From: a virus
Strand: one strand, 5' to 3'
Length of the DNA stretch: 38,708 nt
IMG/VR virus record: IMGVR_UViG_3300027858_000012
Span: 1 to 38,708 of that record
The position numbers and the translations under genes were made by a program. Positions 23,390-32,164 of this stretch are shown in pieces. Under the pieces are notes generated by a model. The model was given only the letters and a program-made list of their open reading frames with translations. It did not search any database and was not told the origin of the DNA. The first letter of the stretch is position 1. Each line of letters begins with the position of its first letter.

Positions 23390-23720
23390 GGAACTTCACC
23401 TTCCGATACGGACGTAAATACGTCATTAAAGAAGAAGGGAATTCCATATCATATGAGTATGATACAGAACCCATTGTCCTCGATTTTAATCCGACTTTTT
23501 GCTTGTTGTGTTCACAGGCTTTTGCGATAAACAATCGAACGCCCCCTGGCAACCTAGCAGGAGGTGTTAGGTCTTGCCCTAAAGGGTTATTACAATATTC
23601 AGTAACGTGATCAACAAGCAACGGAATCATCGTGCTTATAAACTCGTCTGAATCAGTACCCTTCCAACCGAGTATAGTTTTAATTTCATCAATTTCTAAT
23701 GGTGTAGGTGTGATTTCCAT
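23376..23720 (-). CDS. head-tail connector protein (gp6/gp15-like)
   Basis: 114 residues. The N-terminal helical part LEIDEIKTILGWKGTDSDEFISTMIPLLVDHVTEYC is the usual adaptor motif that binds under the portal; RLPGGVRLFIAKACEHNKQ and VSYSYDMEFPSSLMTYLRPYRKVKF complete the fold. It belongs to the SPP1 gp15 / HK97 gp6 group. Position directly before head closure supports the call. Confidence 0.82.
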   Translation of the reverse strand: MEITPTPLEIDEIKTILGWKGTDSDEFISTMIPLLVDHVTEYCNNPLGQDLTPPARLPGGVRLFIAKACEHNKQKVGLKSRTMGSVSYSYDMEFPSSLMTYLRPYRKVKFHASR

Positions 23721-23727
23721 AGTGCCC

Positions 23728-24024
23728 CTACTCTCCGAGGATTACGTTTATTAAATTCTCTTTAATGGCTTTTGATTCATACTCTAGTCCTTCTTTATCA
23801 AGATAGGCTTTCAAGTCGTCATTTTTTACTTTTTCTAATTCCTCACGAGACGATGTAGAATAATCCACTTCATTAGTTGCGGCTTCCATAACCTCTGCAC
23901 TTGCTAATTTGTACCCTTGATTACGATACACAGTGTCAAACACACGTTGTGTAACTTGTTGGGCTTTACCGTTGGCGTCGACGACATTAATCACGCTGTC
24001 AGAAGATTTTACATAAGTGGTCAT
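23728..24024 (-). CDS. HeH-domain protein, second copy
   Basis: 98 residues. The C-terminal ~45 residues (SREELEKVKNDDLKAYLDKE then SKAIKENLINVILG) form a helix-extended-loop-helix (HeH/LEM-like) unit; the N-terminal half has strands such as VINVVDANGKAQQVTQ. Its C-terminal unit is nearly the same as that of the neighbouring gene, so the pair arose by duplication of this domain. Start and upstream stop overlap in ATGA. Probable minor capsid-associated protein; the role is unknown. Confidence 0.7.
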   Translation of the reverse strand: MTTYVKSSDSVINVVDANGKAQQVTQRVFDTVYRNQGYKLASAEVMEAATNEVDYSTSSREELEKVKNDDLKAYLDKEGLEYESKAIKENLINVILGE

Positions 24025-24317
24025 TCCACTTCACCTAAAATCACGCTAATTAATTCTTCTTTCGTGAAGGCGGAATCATAGACTAAGCTTTCTTTATCAA
24101 GGAATGCTTTTAAATCATCATTCTTCACTTTGCGTAATTCTTCACGTGAAAGTGTTAAATAGTCCACATCTCTTGCAAGGTCTTCTACTTCACCAACAAC
24201 ACCTAATTTTAATAGCTCTTCATAATCTTGTTTAGAAACTGAAGCCTTTGAGTTTTTCGCATATCGGTCGTTTCCGTATTTCACATTGCGATTAAATGTT
24301 ACTTGAACTTTTGACAT
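24021..24317 (-). CDS. HeH-domain protein, first copy
   Basis: 98 residues from ATG at 24317, which has GAAGGAGGA upstream; a TTG-led extension to 24335 would include the ribosome site itself. N-terminus MSKVQVTFNRNVKYGNDRYAKNS is a beta segment seen in small phage proteins after the major capsid gene; the C-terminal HeH unit (SREELRKVKNDDLKAFLDKE) matches the next gene. HeH folds bind DNA or proteins. Role in capsid or packaging is inference. Confidence 0.72.
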   Translation of the reverse strand: MSKVQVTFNRNVKYGNDRYAKNSKASVSKQDYEELLKLGVVGEVEDLARDVDYLTLSREELRKVKNDDLKAFLDKESLVYDSAFTKEELISVILGEVE

Positions 24318-24365
24318 GTATTCGTCCTCCTTCAAAGATGAATAAGGGGAAATTAATCCCCTTAA

Positions 24366-25409
24366 TTAGTTAACTTTAGCTGCAAATATGTTGTTCAAAT
24401 TCTCGAAACTTGGTAATACAATCTCAGAGACGATAGTTTGAACGTTTACTGGATGAGCTTCTTTAATTGTGGTAATTGCAACACCCGTATTTACAATGCT
24501 TACATCTGCATTTGTTTCACCAGTCATCAAATCAGACTCTTCAGGAGTTGTACCGTAGTATGTGTTACCAAGACCACCATCCGGAATCAATGTGATGTAA
24601 TCATCAGGATAGAAGTTTTTCAATGTGCCATCTTCTGCAGTGTATTTTTTGTTATAAACTGCAACAGATAAACCTAACTTGTTAAGTAAATATTGTTTAA
24701 CCATTGAATCCGTCAAAATAATATTTTGGGAGCCTAACGGGTTAAGGTCTTTACGAATGCTATCGTGTGCCAGTAAGTAACCAAACGTCTTACGAGTCAA
24801 AATGGCACTAGTAGGACGTGACCCTGTATCGTCTTCAATAAGGTCCTGCCAAGAAATGATGTCTTGGATAGGTGTAGAAGCAGAATCGCTCCAACGAGCA
24901 GTTGTAAGCAACTCTTCCTTGTGCCCTTCAGGCATCTTGTAATCATAATCATAGTTCATGCGATTAGCTGTAATAGCAATTTTACCCGTAGACAATAATT
25001 GCATGATCATTCGTTCTGGTTGCACTAAGGCGCCTTTCACTAAGTCAGCAGCATCGTCGTAGATGTTTGCAATTAGTGAATCAACTGCATCACCCAGGTT
25101 AGAAGATAGTAACCGGTTTAATTCTTGACGATCTTTTTCACCGATACGTTTTGCTTCACGGAAGAAAGGCATTTCCGTTTGAACTTTACTAAATCCGATA
25201 CGATCACGAACAGTCGCTTTTGCATCGAACTCCGATGGCATTAACGCAACAGGTAGACCGTTTGCGCCTTTAATCCAGCTAAGGTCTAAACCAAGTTGTT
25301 TCTTAGCAGGGAAAAGAGTAGCCCCTAAATATGGAGCAGTGTTTAATGGGTTATTTTGGTAGTACGTCGCAACGTTTTGTGCGTTAACTAAATCAAAGAT
25401 TGTTGGCAT
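24366..25409 (-). CDS. major capsid protein (phage E family)
   Basis: 347 residues. TIFDLVNAQNVATYYQ, GATLFPAKKQLGLDLSWIKG and the E-loop region FDAKATVRDRIGF, MPFFREAKRIGEKDRQEL fit the phage major capsid protein E family (HK97-like fold). The rest contains SWQDLIEDDTGSRPTSAILT and a C-terminal beta domain. It lies after scaffold and decoration genes and forms the icosahedral shell. AGAGAGGATG precedes the start. Confidence 0.9.
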   Translation of the reverse strand: MPTIFDLVNAQNVATYYQNNPLNTAPYLGATLFPAKKQLGLDLSWIKGANGLPVALMPSEFDAKATVRDRIGFSKVQTEMPFFREAKRIGEKDRQELNRLLSSNLGDAVDSLIANIYDDAADLVKGALVQPERMIMQLLSTGKIAITANRMNYDYDYKMPEGHKEELLTTARWSDSASTPIQDIISWQDLIEDDTGSRPTSAILTRKTFGYLLAHDSIRKDLNPLGSQNIILTDSMVKQYLLNKLGLSVAVYNKKYTAEDGTLKNFYPDDYITLIPDGGLGNTYYGTTPEESDLMTGETNADVSIVNTGVAITTIKEAHPVNVQTIVSEIVLPSFENLNNIFAAKVN

Positions 25410-25425
25410 TTATCGTCATCCTCTC

Positions 25426-25785
25426 TTATTTCACAAATGTAATTTGTTTTAATGCTGTTACTGCAGCGGCAACTGGTGCCTCTGGTAATTTATCTAAAGC
25501 AACAAAACCGTGAATCAATGCTGCTCCTGAAGCTGGTCCGTGTGTTACGTCCGTGTCATTAAAAAGGACACCTTCCGCATTTAGGTCGTTAGCTTTAACA
25601 GCTAGAGCTGATTCACTTAATAAGAAGCCACCACCAAGAATTGTGCCTGCAGGTACTACCTTTTTACCGTCTGCATTTGCTACTACACCTGCATCCGAAA
25701 CTGTGACCGCTAAGTTAACGTAATGATCCGGGAATTTTACAATACTTTTTGTGTTCGTATAAACTGTTTCTACAAATTTAGCCAT
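25426..25785 (-). CDS. head decoration protein
   Basis: 119 residues, all-beta: VETVYTNTKSIVKFPDHYVNLAVTV, then GTILGGGFLLSESALAV, GVLFNDTDVTHGPASGAALIHGFVALDKLP. The layout resembles the lambda gpD/HDPD-type decoration proteins that bind the shell surface and stabilise it. It sits between scaffold and major capsid genes, has a perfect AAGGAGG site, and ends 16 bases before the capsid gene. Confidence 0.8.
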   Translation of the reverse strand: MAKFVETVYTNTKSIVKFPDHYVNLAVTVSDAGVVANADGKKVVPAGTILGGGFLLSESALAVKANDLNAEGVLFNDTDVTHGPASGAALIHGFVALDKLPEAPVAAAVTALKQITFVK

Positions 25786-25799
25786 TGAATGTTTCCTCC

Positions 25800-26417
25800 T
25801 TATTCAAAATAAGATTTACGAGCTTCTTCAAGCCCTGTATTTGTTCCTGCTGCATTAGCTGCAATCTTTTTGCCATAAGCACCTGCGTCAGTATTATTGG
25901 TACCACCTTCATTGTTGAAGTTACGGCCACCAGCTTTAAACTTAGCGTCCACGGATGATTGCACCGCCTTTGTATAAACCTCTTCAAGTTTCGCTAGATT
26001 AGCAGACGTTTTCTCTTCATCGTCGCTTACAAAGTAATCTAGTAAGTCAACAGGCAAACCTTTACCGTTTGCTTGTTTAATTGCTGTGTTCATTAACTTT
26101 TCACGCTTCCCAGCTTTACGCTCATCCTCAATTTCCTTACGTAATTGAGCAATCTCGATTTCAGCTGGTGACTTGTCAGGATTTCGTTTTTTTAACTCAT
26201 CCTCTATAAGCGTATTTAGATTCTTTTCTTTCCACGTATTCAAGCCTTTTGTAAAGTTCTGATCTAAACGAGGTTGAAGCACTTTCTTTCCTGCATCCGT
26301 GTCTATGAACCCTTCCACCCCTTCAACTGTTGGCGTTGAAAGTTCACCGAGATACGTTTTTACATCTGTATTATCTTTGTTGGCTAAAAGCCAAGCTTTA
26401 ATTTCTTCTAAAGTCAT
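25800..26417 (-). CDS. capsid scaffolding protein (DUF4355-type)
   Basis: 205 residues, mostly coiled-coil: EIKAWLLANKDNTDVKTYL, FTKGLNTWKEKN, then long charged helices (PAEIEIAQLRKEIEDERKAGKRE), and a low-complexity Asn/Gly-rich C-terminus (FNNEGGTNNTDAG). This is the usual layout of Gram-positive phage scaffold proteins that direct shell assembly and are later removed. No protease gene is seen nearby, so removal is probably by exit rather than cleavage. AAGGAGG precedes the ATG. Confidence 0.85.
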   Translation of the reverse strand: MTLEEIKAWLLANKDNTDVKTYLGELSTPTVEGVEGFIDTDAGKKVLQPRLDQNFTKGLNTWKEKNLNTLIEDELKKRNPDKSPAEIEIAQLRKEIEDERKAGKREKLMNTAIKQANGKGLPVDLLDYFVSDDEEKTSANLAKLEEVYTKAVQSSVDAKFKAGGRNFNNEGGTNNTDAGAYGKKIAANAAGTNTGLEEARKSYFE

Positions 26418-26591
26418 TAATAGTTCCTCCTTGTGCCCTTATAGTTCGCGCCTATGAGTGCAAAATAAATAAGCCTTTTAAAGTCATGCTCATGACCAGT
26501 TAGATAACGCACTAACTAAACGAGATGGTGGATTGATCACCGTACCCTTTCATTTCGTATTTGAAATACAAAGCAAAATTCGCCACCACCT
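26418..26591 (-). other. hairpin-rich leader of the scaffold/capsid transcript
   Basis: No gene fits here. On the minus strand the segment holds a perfect hairpin GTCAT-GAGC-ATGAC, another GTTAG...CTAAC hairpin, and a larger stem in which GGTGGTGG pairs with CCACCATC around an inner TATTTCAAATA palindrome. It lies between a broken gene and the scaffold start. It may be a processed or structured 5' leader; function is unknown. Confidence 0.35.
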
Positions 26592-26813
26592 TTACGGAAT
26601 ATGGGTATACAGTTTTACAGGTGTCATTAACCTAGTGTTACTTTGAATAGCTCTTGCATTTCCCTTTGCTAAGGCTTCCGCAATTTTCTTTCCGTCCATG
26701 GTGATTGAAGTCGCTTTTCTCGTTTGTCCATGACGTTTCAACTCTCTCAGAATTTCAGCAAGCGTATTGTCGATTGATTATAGATACTTTTCAGTTTTCT
26801 CCACAATTGACAC
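26592..26813 (-). pseudogene. small phage gene with in-frame stop
   Basis: A GTG-led frame reads VSIVEKTEKYL, then TAA at 26778-26780, then SIDNTLAEILRELKRHGQTR and continues to a normal TAA as GNARAIQSNTRLMTPVKLY. The helical heptad pattern runs across the stop (LxxxIxxxLxxxLxxLK), so the stop most likely replaced a Gln codon. No start with a ribosome site is seen after the stop. Total would be about 73 residues. The region 26814-26977 upstream shows no gene. Confidence 0.5.
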
Positions 26814-26977
26814 TCTTATTCGCATACATAATTTATTCATCGTAGCTTCCCATAACTTTGATTATGTTAAACTAAATAATTTTAAAGCCGTTGGTAAATC
26901 TACGTTTCTGATTCTGCATAAAATTCATTAAATGTATAAGCTATTCAAACGCTCAGCAACTCACTGTTTTCGCATGA

Positions 26978-27175
26978 TTACTTTTTGTCACTTGATGCGT
27001 GATTTTGTGTGGGATGTATATGGTATTCATCATAATTTCTGTAATAATCCGAGAGGTTATATACTCCCAACCAAAACATAACTAAACCTAATAGAAATTC
27101 TTCGTATAAGAAAATATTCAATAGACCCCAAGCTACAAGAGTTGTGCCAAAATAATACTCTGCTGTTTTCTTCAT
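26978..27175 (-). CDS. small membrane protein
   Basis: 65 residues with two hydrophobic segments (YYFGTTLVAWGLLNIFLY and FLLGLVMFWLGVYNL) and a polar His/Asn-rich tail (YHIHPTQNHASSDKK). No family recognised. The ATG follows the TAA of the 39-residue gene directly (TAAATG), so the two are a coupled pair. It lies between minor head and scaffold genes, an unusual spot for a membrane protein; it could be a cargo gene active in infection or lysogeny. Confidence 0.65.
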   Translation of the reverse strand: MKKTAEYYFGTTLVAWGLLNIFLYEEFLLGLVMFWLGVYNLSDYYRNYDEYHIHPTQNHASSDKK

Positions 27176-27295
27176 TTACTCTGCGCCACTCTTCAGTTTG
27201 ATCCTGATTTTGTCGCCCAACTTAAACAAAAATGTATCAGGATGACGACCAATAGGACTGCGTATTCCTAACAAACCTATGATGAAACTTCTCAT
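27176..27295 (-). CDS. 39-residue hypothetical protein
   Basis: Starts ATG ten bases after AAGGAG and ends in TAA that touches the next ATG. The sequence begins MRSFIIGLLGIRSPIG and ends with the basic FKLGDKIRIKLKSGAE. The opening is hydrophobic and the rest is positively charged. No family recognised. The clean ribosome site and the TAAATG junction are the main evidence that it is real. Confidence 0.6.
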   Translation of the reverse strand: MRSFIIGLLGIRSPIGRHPDTFLFKLGDKIRIKLKSGAE

Positions 27296-27309
27296 TCTCA
27301 ACACACTCC

Positions 27310-28329
27310 TTAACCTGCTTTACCTTTCGCCCAATCCTCATAAGACATATACGGAATCACACGACTAGGTGCTTGTATTTCCTTCTGAGCACGTTTTAAT
27401 GCTTGGATGTAAGTTAATCCTTCATCGGCCATGTACTTATCAATACGATCAGCTAATTTCTGTTGGTACTTGTCGTCCATGTAATCACGTTCACGTCGAT
27501 TCTCCGGTAACTTACCGTTAACTTTCATGATGACCGTACATCTGCACTGGATATCAAGTGCCGCAACACCAAATAGCCGAGGACCTTTTGCTTTCCATTT
27601 CTTGTAATGGAAATATCCATCCTTATCAGCTTCATCTGCATCAAGTACCCTATGACTACTTCTTACTCGTATATCAAGCATAGACGCCCAAACCTTGGTC
27701 ATTTCCGCATATTCAGAAGCTTGTTCAAAAACCTTTTCAGCAGCAATACTTCGACTTCGACCAACTTCAGTTCTAGCAACCAATCTCGCTTTCTTTGAAG
27801 CAAAGCCTAATTGATTCTCTAATCGTCTAGCAATATCCGAATACCCTTCACCAGCGATCAACCCTTGAGTAATCTCAATATTGATTCTACGAACCGTATC
27901 ATTACGATGTTGTTCGAGAACCTTGGGCAATCCTAAAAACTCAATAGGATTTAATAGCGCTTCTTTGATGGTTGCTAAAGAAGGAATACTGAATCCCATG
28001 TCTGTTGCAGGTGTAATGCTTTGTTCAATGATGTAAGCCATCATTAAGTACTTAGTGACATATTGATAACTTACTTGGTCCTGGATGCTTTTAACGAAGG
28101 TGCGATAGTCATCAGTCAATTGGTCACTGATCAACTTCATTTCCTTTTGATAGCGATTATATTTGTTGAGCTCAGTAAAGCTTAATTCACCCTTTTTCTC
28201 ATACTTCCGATACATCTCAGATATTTGAAAAAGTATAGTCTTTAAACGTCTAGCGAATACTTTCTCTAAATCGCTCTCTGCTTTAGCAAGTGCCTTGTCT
28301 AAGGCTTCTTCGATATCAAGTTGATTCAC
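27310..28329 (-). CDS. minor head protein, Mu F-like
   Basis: 339 residues. The C-terminal half has the Phage_Mu_F signature: RLVARTEVGRSRSIA, VWASMLDIRVRSSHRVLD, and FGVAALDIQCRCTVIM. The N-terminal half is long charged helices (KAESDLEKVFARRLKTILFQ). These proteins are inside or at the portal vertex and help morphogenesis or DNA ejection (SPP1 gp7 type). It starts at GTG overlapping the portal stop (GTGA), with GAGGA upstream, so it is coupled to the portal. Confidence 0.88.
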   Translation of the reverse strand: MNQLDIEEALDKALAKAESDLEKVFARRLKTILFQISEMYRKYEKKGELSFTELNKYNRYQKEMKLISDQLTDDYRTFVKSIQDQVSYQYVTKYLMMAYIIEQSITPATDMGFSIPSLATIKEALLNPIEFLGLPKVLEQHRNDTVRRINIEITQGLIAGEGYSDIARRLENQLGFASKKARLVARTEVGRSRSIAAEKVFEQASEYAEMTKVWASMLDIRVRSSHRVLDADEADKDGYFHYKKWKAKGPRLFGVAALDIQCRCTVIMKVNGKLPENRRERDYMDDKYQQKLADRIDKYMADEGLTYIQALKRAQKEIQAPSRVIPYMSYEDWAKGKAG

Positions 28330-29828
28330 GACTTCCTCACGCCCGTTCCTTTACATGTCGGACATTGAATCATATCAGCTGTTTTGGTACTTTGTATTTT
28401 CCCGGTACCAGCGCAAACGTTACATGGTCCAGATTCAACAGGTTTCTCAGAACCATCTTTAGATCCGTTTCCCTCATTGCCAAAGTCAACCAACTCTTCA
28501 TCAACTAAGGGTTCTAACCCTGTACCATAAAGCAAAGCATCCTTCTGCATTTCTTGTAGTTCATATTCAACATCATCAACCTGTGTTAGCATTCCTAATC
28601 TAGTTCTTTCACTGATATGACCTTTAAATGCTGCAGTCGTTTGTGCTTCATCTAGTAAGTTAGCCGGTAAATTACGCTTCCAACTAAAGAAAACTTTCAA
28701 ATAATCATCTTTTTGAAAGCCTTTTCGTTTGTACCATGCACTGAACAGTACTTTAAACTGGTACCGCAACGTCGATGTGAACTTTCGTTCCATCGTAATG
28801 CACTTGGATTCTAACGCTAATAATTTGAAGCGCATCGCGACTCCTGAAATGGTTCCTGCAAAAGATTCATCTGAAAAGTTTACAGATTTCGCAAAACGAA
28901 GAATGTTTTCATCTAGTCGATCAAGGTGATTCTCAATCATCGTGTCATTAATTTCTTTTGTTAAGTATTTCACGTCATCATGTTCTCCAAGTAATTCGAA
29001 GATACCTGACTTTTTCAGTTCTTTCAGAGTGTCCTCATCGGCACCCATCCCTTTTAAGATTAAGTAAGCTAATCGATACTGTTCAATCTCATTAGAAGCG
29101 TCTGACAACGTTCTATCGTATGCGTCGATTAAAGCGAGAACTTTCTCTACATCTGCTTTTAACTCTTTATTGTTGGCGATCCCAAAGAACGGATTATACT
29201 CATATAGATGAGATTCAATTTCAACGAGTTCGGCATCAACAAAAAAGTAAACATAGGTATCATCGTAGAATTCAGCATATTGCTTACCATCGGATTTGTA
29301 ATAATACAAAGAGTAATCAGGCTCATGTATATCTTGGCCGATAAATATCGATTCCCAAGGCTCAATGTTTTTAATACGTTCCTTACCGTCTAAATCGAAG
29401 TACGCAAGACGTCCAGAGTACCCACAAATTGCTGCCATCTTTCCACATTCCGAATCTGCATCATCTGCATTATTTCGGAGTAAAAACTCTTCGATTTCTT
29501 GTTTCATCTCCTTGTTGGCTTTATCGACATCGTAACTAATGGGATGACCAAACATATAACCAACTTTCGTATCAACTATTTCCGCATCGAAAGCATTGTT
29601 CAAACGGTTATTAACTTTGTCATCCAACCTTTGGACAATTTTGCTATCGTCGAAGCCGTCATAAGCTGCAGCTCCTCTTTTAAAAATAGCAGGACCATCT
29701 TCTTCAGCTTTATATCGTTCGTAAAGATTTCGCATACGGTCTGCATCTTTTTTATGTGCTGCAATGATTTCTTGCAACAGCTCTTCATTGATTCCGTCCT
29801 CATCAAGTCTTCGTTTGAATTTCAACAA
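28326..29828 (-). CDS. portal protein, SPP1 gp6 family
   Basis: About 500 residues. YDGFDDSKIVQRLDDKVNNRLNNAFDA-like opening, GYMFGHPISYDVD, the strand YYYKSDGKQYAEFYDDT and the stem/tunnel region VSFS-type SFAGTISGVAMRFKLLALE match the SPP1 gp6 portal family, the ring through which DNA is packaged. The last ~35 residues carry two zinc-knuckle units, CNVCAGTGK and CPTCKGTGV, like half of a DnaJ cysteine-rich domain. GTG at 29837 overlaps the ribosome site; TTG at 29828 is eight bases after AAGAGG. The 165 bases before it show no gene. Confidence 0.88.
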   Translation of the reverse strand: MLKFKRRLDEDGINEELLQEIIAAHKKDADRMRNLYERYKAEEDGPAIFKRGAAAYDGFDDSKIVQRLDDKVNNRLNNAFDAEIVDTKVGYMFGHPISYDVDKANKEMKQEIEEFLLRNNADDADSECGKMAAICGYSGRLAYFDLDGKERIKNIEPWESIFIGQDIHEPDYSLYYYKSDGKQYAEFYDDTYVYFFVDAELVEIESHLYEYNPFFGIANNKELKADVEKVLALIDAYDRTLSDASNEIEQYRLAYLILKGMGADEDTLKELKKSGIFELLGEHDDVKYLTKEINDTMIENHLDRLDENILRFAKSVNFSDESFAGTISGVAMRFKLLALESKCITMERKFTSTLRYQFKVLFSAWYKRKGFQKDDYLKVFFSWKRNLPANLLDEAQTTAAFKGHISERTRLGMLTQVDDVEYELQEMQKDALLYGTGLEPLVDEELVDFGNEGNGSKDGSEKPVESGPCNVCAGTGKIQSTKTADMIQCPTCKGTGVRKS

Positions 29829-29993
29829 TCGGTTCACCTCTTTTCTTTCCTGGGATATTCTTTATTTCACATAAGATAAATAACAAACGGTTACTGGACA
29901 TAGATTACTGGCCAGAGTTTTGTTACTCCTTTATAAGTAAAAATATTGTTGTTTAGAGACTACAAAGTATTGTTCAGAAATGGATGAGTTATG

Positions 29994-31283
29994 TTACATG
30001 TTCATTTCATCTCTTTTCTTGCCTAGTTTAAGATTCTTCATTTCCACATCATCTAGGCCATACCAAACTGCTGAGAATGTGTGCGGATCAATGTTGAACT
30101 CGTCCTCAATGATTTCCCCGTTCTTATCGACTTTGAACGTCAAGTCTTTTAACTCTCGAATAACGTCCGGGCACTCATCTGAACAAATGATTTTCTTGAA
30201 TCGTTTTACCTTTTTGGTGTACTGAATACGTGAACCAGGGAACTTACGAGTAGCCATCATCCGGAAACCATTTTGTCGAAAGAACTGAATCGTCTTAGGT
30301 TCAGCACTATCTGCTTTGATTAAGACTTTCTTTAACTCCTGCAGTTCTTCAGCTGTACGATCATCTGTCATATTGTTCTTGTAATACTGCCAGTAGATAT
30401 AAAGATTGAGGTTGTTTAAATCAACAGCCATTCTAACCACTGCGTTATAGGAGTTAACAAATCCAAAGTCCATTCCGTTTTTAAGTAATGGCTTTTGAAT
30501 CTTCTCTATAGCTGTCATTACCTGTTCGTGTGGCTGTACTTCGAATTGAGGCAATACCAAAATACCGTTAACGCCAAAACGCCCCTTCCGCGCAATGCGA
30601 TAGAGGTCTAAGTCGTGTGTCTTCAAGTCTTCTAGCTGTTCAATATAGCTTTCAGGCAAAAATAAATTATCATCAGCTGTTGAATGATGATAATAAGTGT
30701 TTTCGATAATTATGGTTCTCTTTTCATACAGTTCTTCAGCATCCAAAACAAAGAAATTAGTTAATGGATTTTTAAAAAAATGCTTGAAAGTCCAATTCCC
30801 TTCACTAACCGGGTTAGTAGAGAGAATCATGTATAGATCTAATTTCGGATGCCGTAAGCGTCCGATTAACTCTTTAAACCCCGCATACTTCACTTCCGAA
30901 CATTCCTCTAACCAGACGATTGAAATGTTATTTATCGATTTCAATTTCTGCGGTTTGTCCATTCCTTTAAAGATTATCTTCGAACCGTTAGGAAAACGTA
31001 ATTGCATAGGAGACGATAGGCACTTGATACGCCCTTCTAAACCTAAATCATTTACTATTTCCTCTAGCAATGAAAACGTCGAATCACGATGAGTGTCGTA
31101 AACCTCACGCACAACTAATGCAGTACGCTTCTCTTCTAAGAGTTTGAGAATGATTTTAAAGGCAACATGGTAAGACTTACTACTTCCGTAACCACCTACA
31201 AGGAATTGGAACTTCTGATTCCAGTCAAACAAAAAATCCTCAAAATGAGGATTCACTTCTTTCTCTATTTGAGCTGAAACCAT
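29994..31283 (-). CDS. terminase large subunit (PBSX type)
   Basis: 429 residues. ATPase: Walker A-like GGYGSSKS (30-37) and Walker B IVWLEE (122-127), with [12 protein letters not shown] as the coupling/adenine motif. Nuclease: [10 protein letters not shown] and [10 protein letters not shown], typical PBSX terminase_3C acidic residues. It pumps and cuts phage DNA during packaging at the portal. The ATG shares one base with the stop of the small subunit, so the two are coupled. Confidence 0.92.
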   Translation of the reverse strand: MVSAQIEKEVNPHFEDFLFDWNQKFQFLVGGYGSSKSYHVAFKIILKLLEEKRTALVVREVYDTHRDSTFSLLEEIVNDLGLEGRIKCLSSPMQLRFPNGSKIIFKGMDKPQKLKSINNISIVWLEECSEVKYAGFKELIGRLRHPKLDLYMILSTNPVSEGNWTFKHFFKNPLTNFFVLDAEELYEKRTIIIENTYYHHSTADDNLFLPESYIEQLEDLKTHDLDLYRIARKGRFGVNGILVLPQFEVQPHEQVMTAIEKIQKPLLKNGMDFGFVNSYNAVVRMAVDLNNLNLYIYWQYYKNNMTDDRTAEELQELKKVLIKADSAEPKTIQFFRQNGFRMMATRKFPGSRIQYTKKVKRFKKIICSDECPDVIRELKDLTFKVDKNGEIIEDEFNIDPHTFSAVWYGLDDVEMKNLKLGKKRDEMNM

Positions 31284-32080
31284 CAGCGACCACCCTTTCG
31301 GCTAATCACGATTTCGATAGGTCCTTCATCATTATTCCCATTCAGCTTCTCTATTTCGGCTTTTGTTTTATCAATGCCCAAACGCATCTGATCAAGTTTC
31401 AAAAGACGCTCATCATCATCGTGTGCCATTTCGTTAAACTGCTTGATGGAACTTCGAAGCTCTCCAATTGCTTTTGATTGAGCATTTAAGAAGGTTGCTT
31501 GACGGTCCCAAGCGAACTGGAACTCATACTCGACCTTATCGCCAAATTCAGAGCTCTCAACCTTTTTGATTTCCTTAATCATTTCTTCTTTCGATTCAAC
31601 AAACATAATTTTTTGTGCGCGTATAATTGCAGCATATTGAATTTGTATTTGGATCCACAATAAGTCAGCAGGTTCACTATCCTCAACCATTCCCATGATG
31701 TCCAGTGTCTCTTGAGGCATATAGCGCGAAAACAGGCCGTGCTTTAATGACCTGGTGTTCCGTTGTGAAAATTGATTCTGTGGTTTCGGGTTTCCACTTC
31801 GCTTCTTGCGAGCCTTCTCTTTTTTCGAAGACTTTCTTCCATCAAGTGAATCATCATTTGCAGCTACTCTACTAGAACACTTCTGTTTAGTAACGTTACC
31901 GTTTTCATTAGTTACGTTACCATTCATTTGATCATCCCATTTATCTTGATTCTTCCACTTACGAATTTGTGAATCAGAGACGCCTAATTCAGCAGCAATT
32001 TCTTTTAATAACTTCTTACCTTCTGATATCTTATAAATCTCATATGCCTTATCACGGGCTGGACTTCTCGCTCTTGCCAT
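31283..32080 (-). CDS. terminase small subunit (PBSX type)
   Basis: About 265 residues from the ATG at 32080, whose [17 protein letters not shown] opening fits the family; a GTG at 32092 is too close to the ribosome site. A helix-turn-helix ([26 protein letters not shown]) recognises the packaging site. A basic linker ([13 protein letters not shown]) and [13 protein letters not shown] lead to a helical oligomerisation region. It starts DNA packaging together with the large subunit. First gene of the virion operon. Confidence 0.9.
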   Translation of the reverse strand: MARARSPARDKAYEIYKISEGKKLLKEIAAELGVSDSQIRKWKNQDKWDDQMNGNVTNENGNVTKQKCSSRVAANDDSLDGRKSSKKEKARKKRSGNPKPQNQFSQRNTRSLKHGLFSRYMPQETLDIMGMVEDSEPADLLWIQIQIQYAAIIRAQKIMFVESKEEMIKEIKKVESSEFGDKVEYEFQFAWDRQATFLNAQSKAIGELRSSIKQFNEMAHDDDERLLKLDQMRLGIDKTKAEIEKLNGNNDEGPIEIVISRKGGR

Positions 32081-32125
32081 TTGATTACTCACCCGCCTCC
32101 TTTATGCGATTTGTTTTTGACACAG

Positions 32126-32149
32126 AAAAACCACCACAGTGTGATGGTT
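32126..32149 (-). terminator. terminator before the virion operon
   Basis: AACCACCAC (32129-32137) pairs with GTGATGGTT (32141-32149, one G-U), followed by five T on the minus strand. It ends the 149-residue membrane-protein transcript just before the terminase small subunit. Confidence 0.8.
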
Positions 32150-32164
32150 CTTTAATACTTACTT

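Noticed and set aside
29499-29879. 126-codon open frame on the plus strand
   Set aside because: Antisense to the portal gene; cysteine/phenylalanine-rich without motif or ribosome site.
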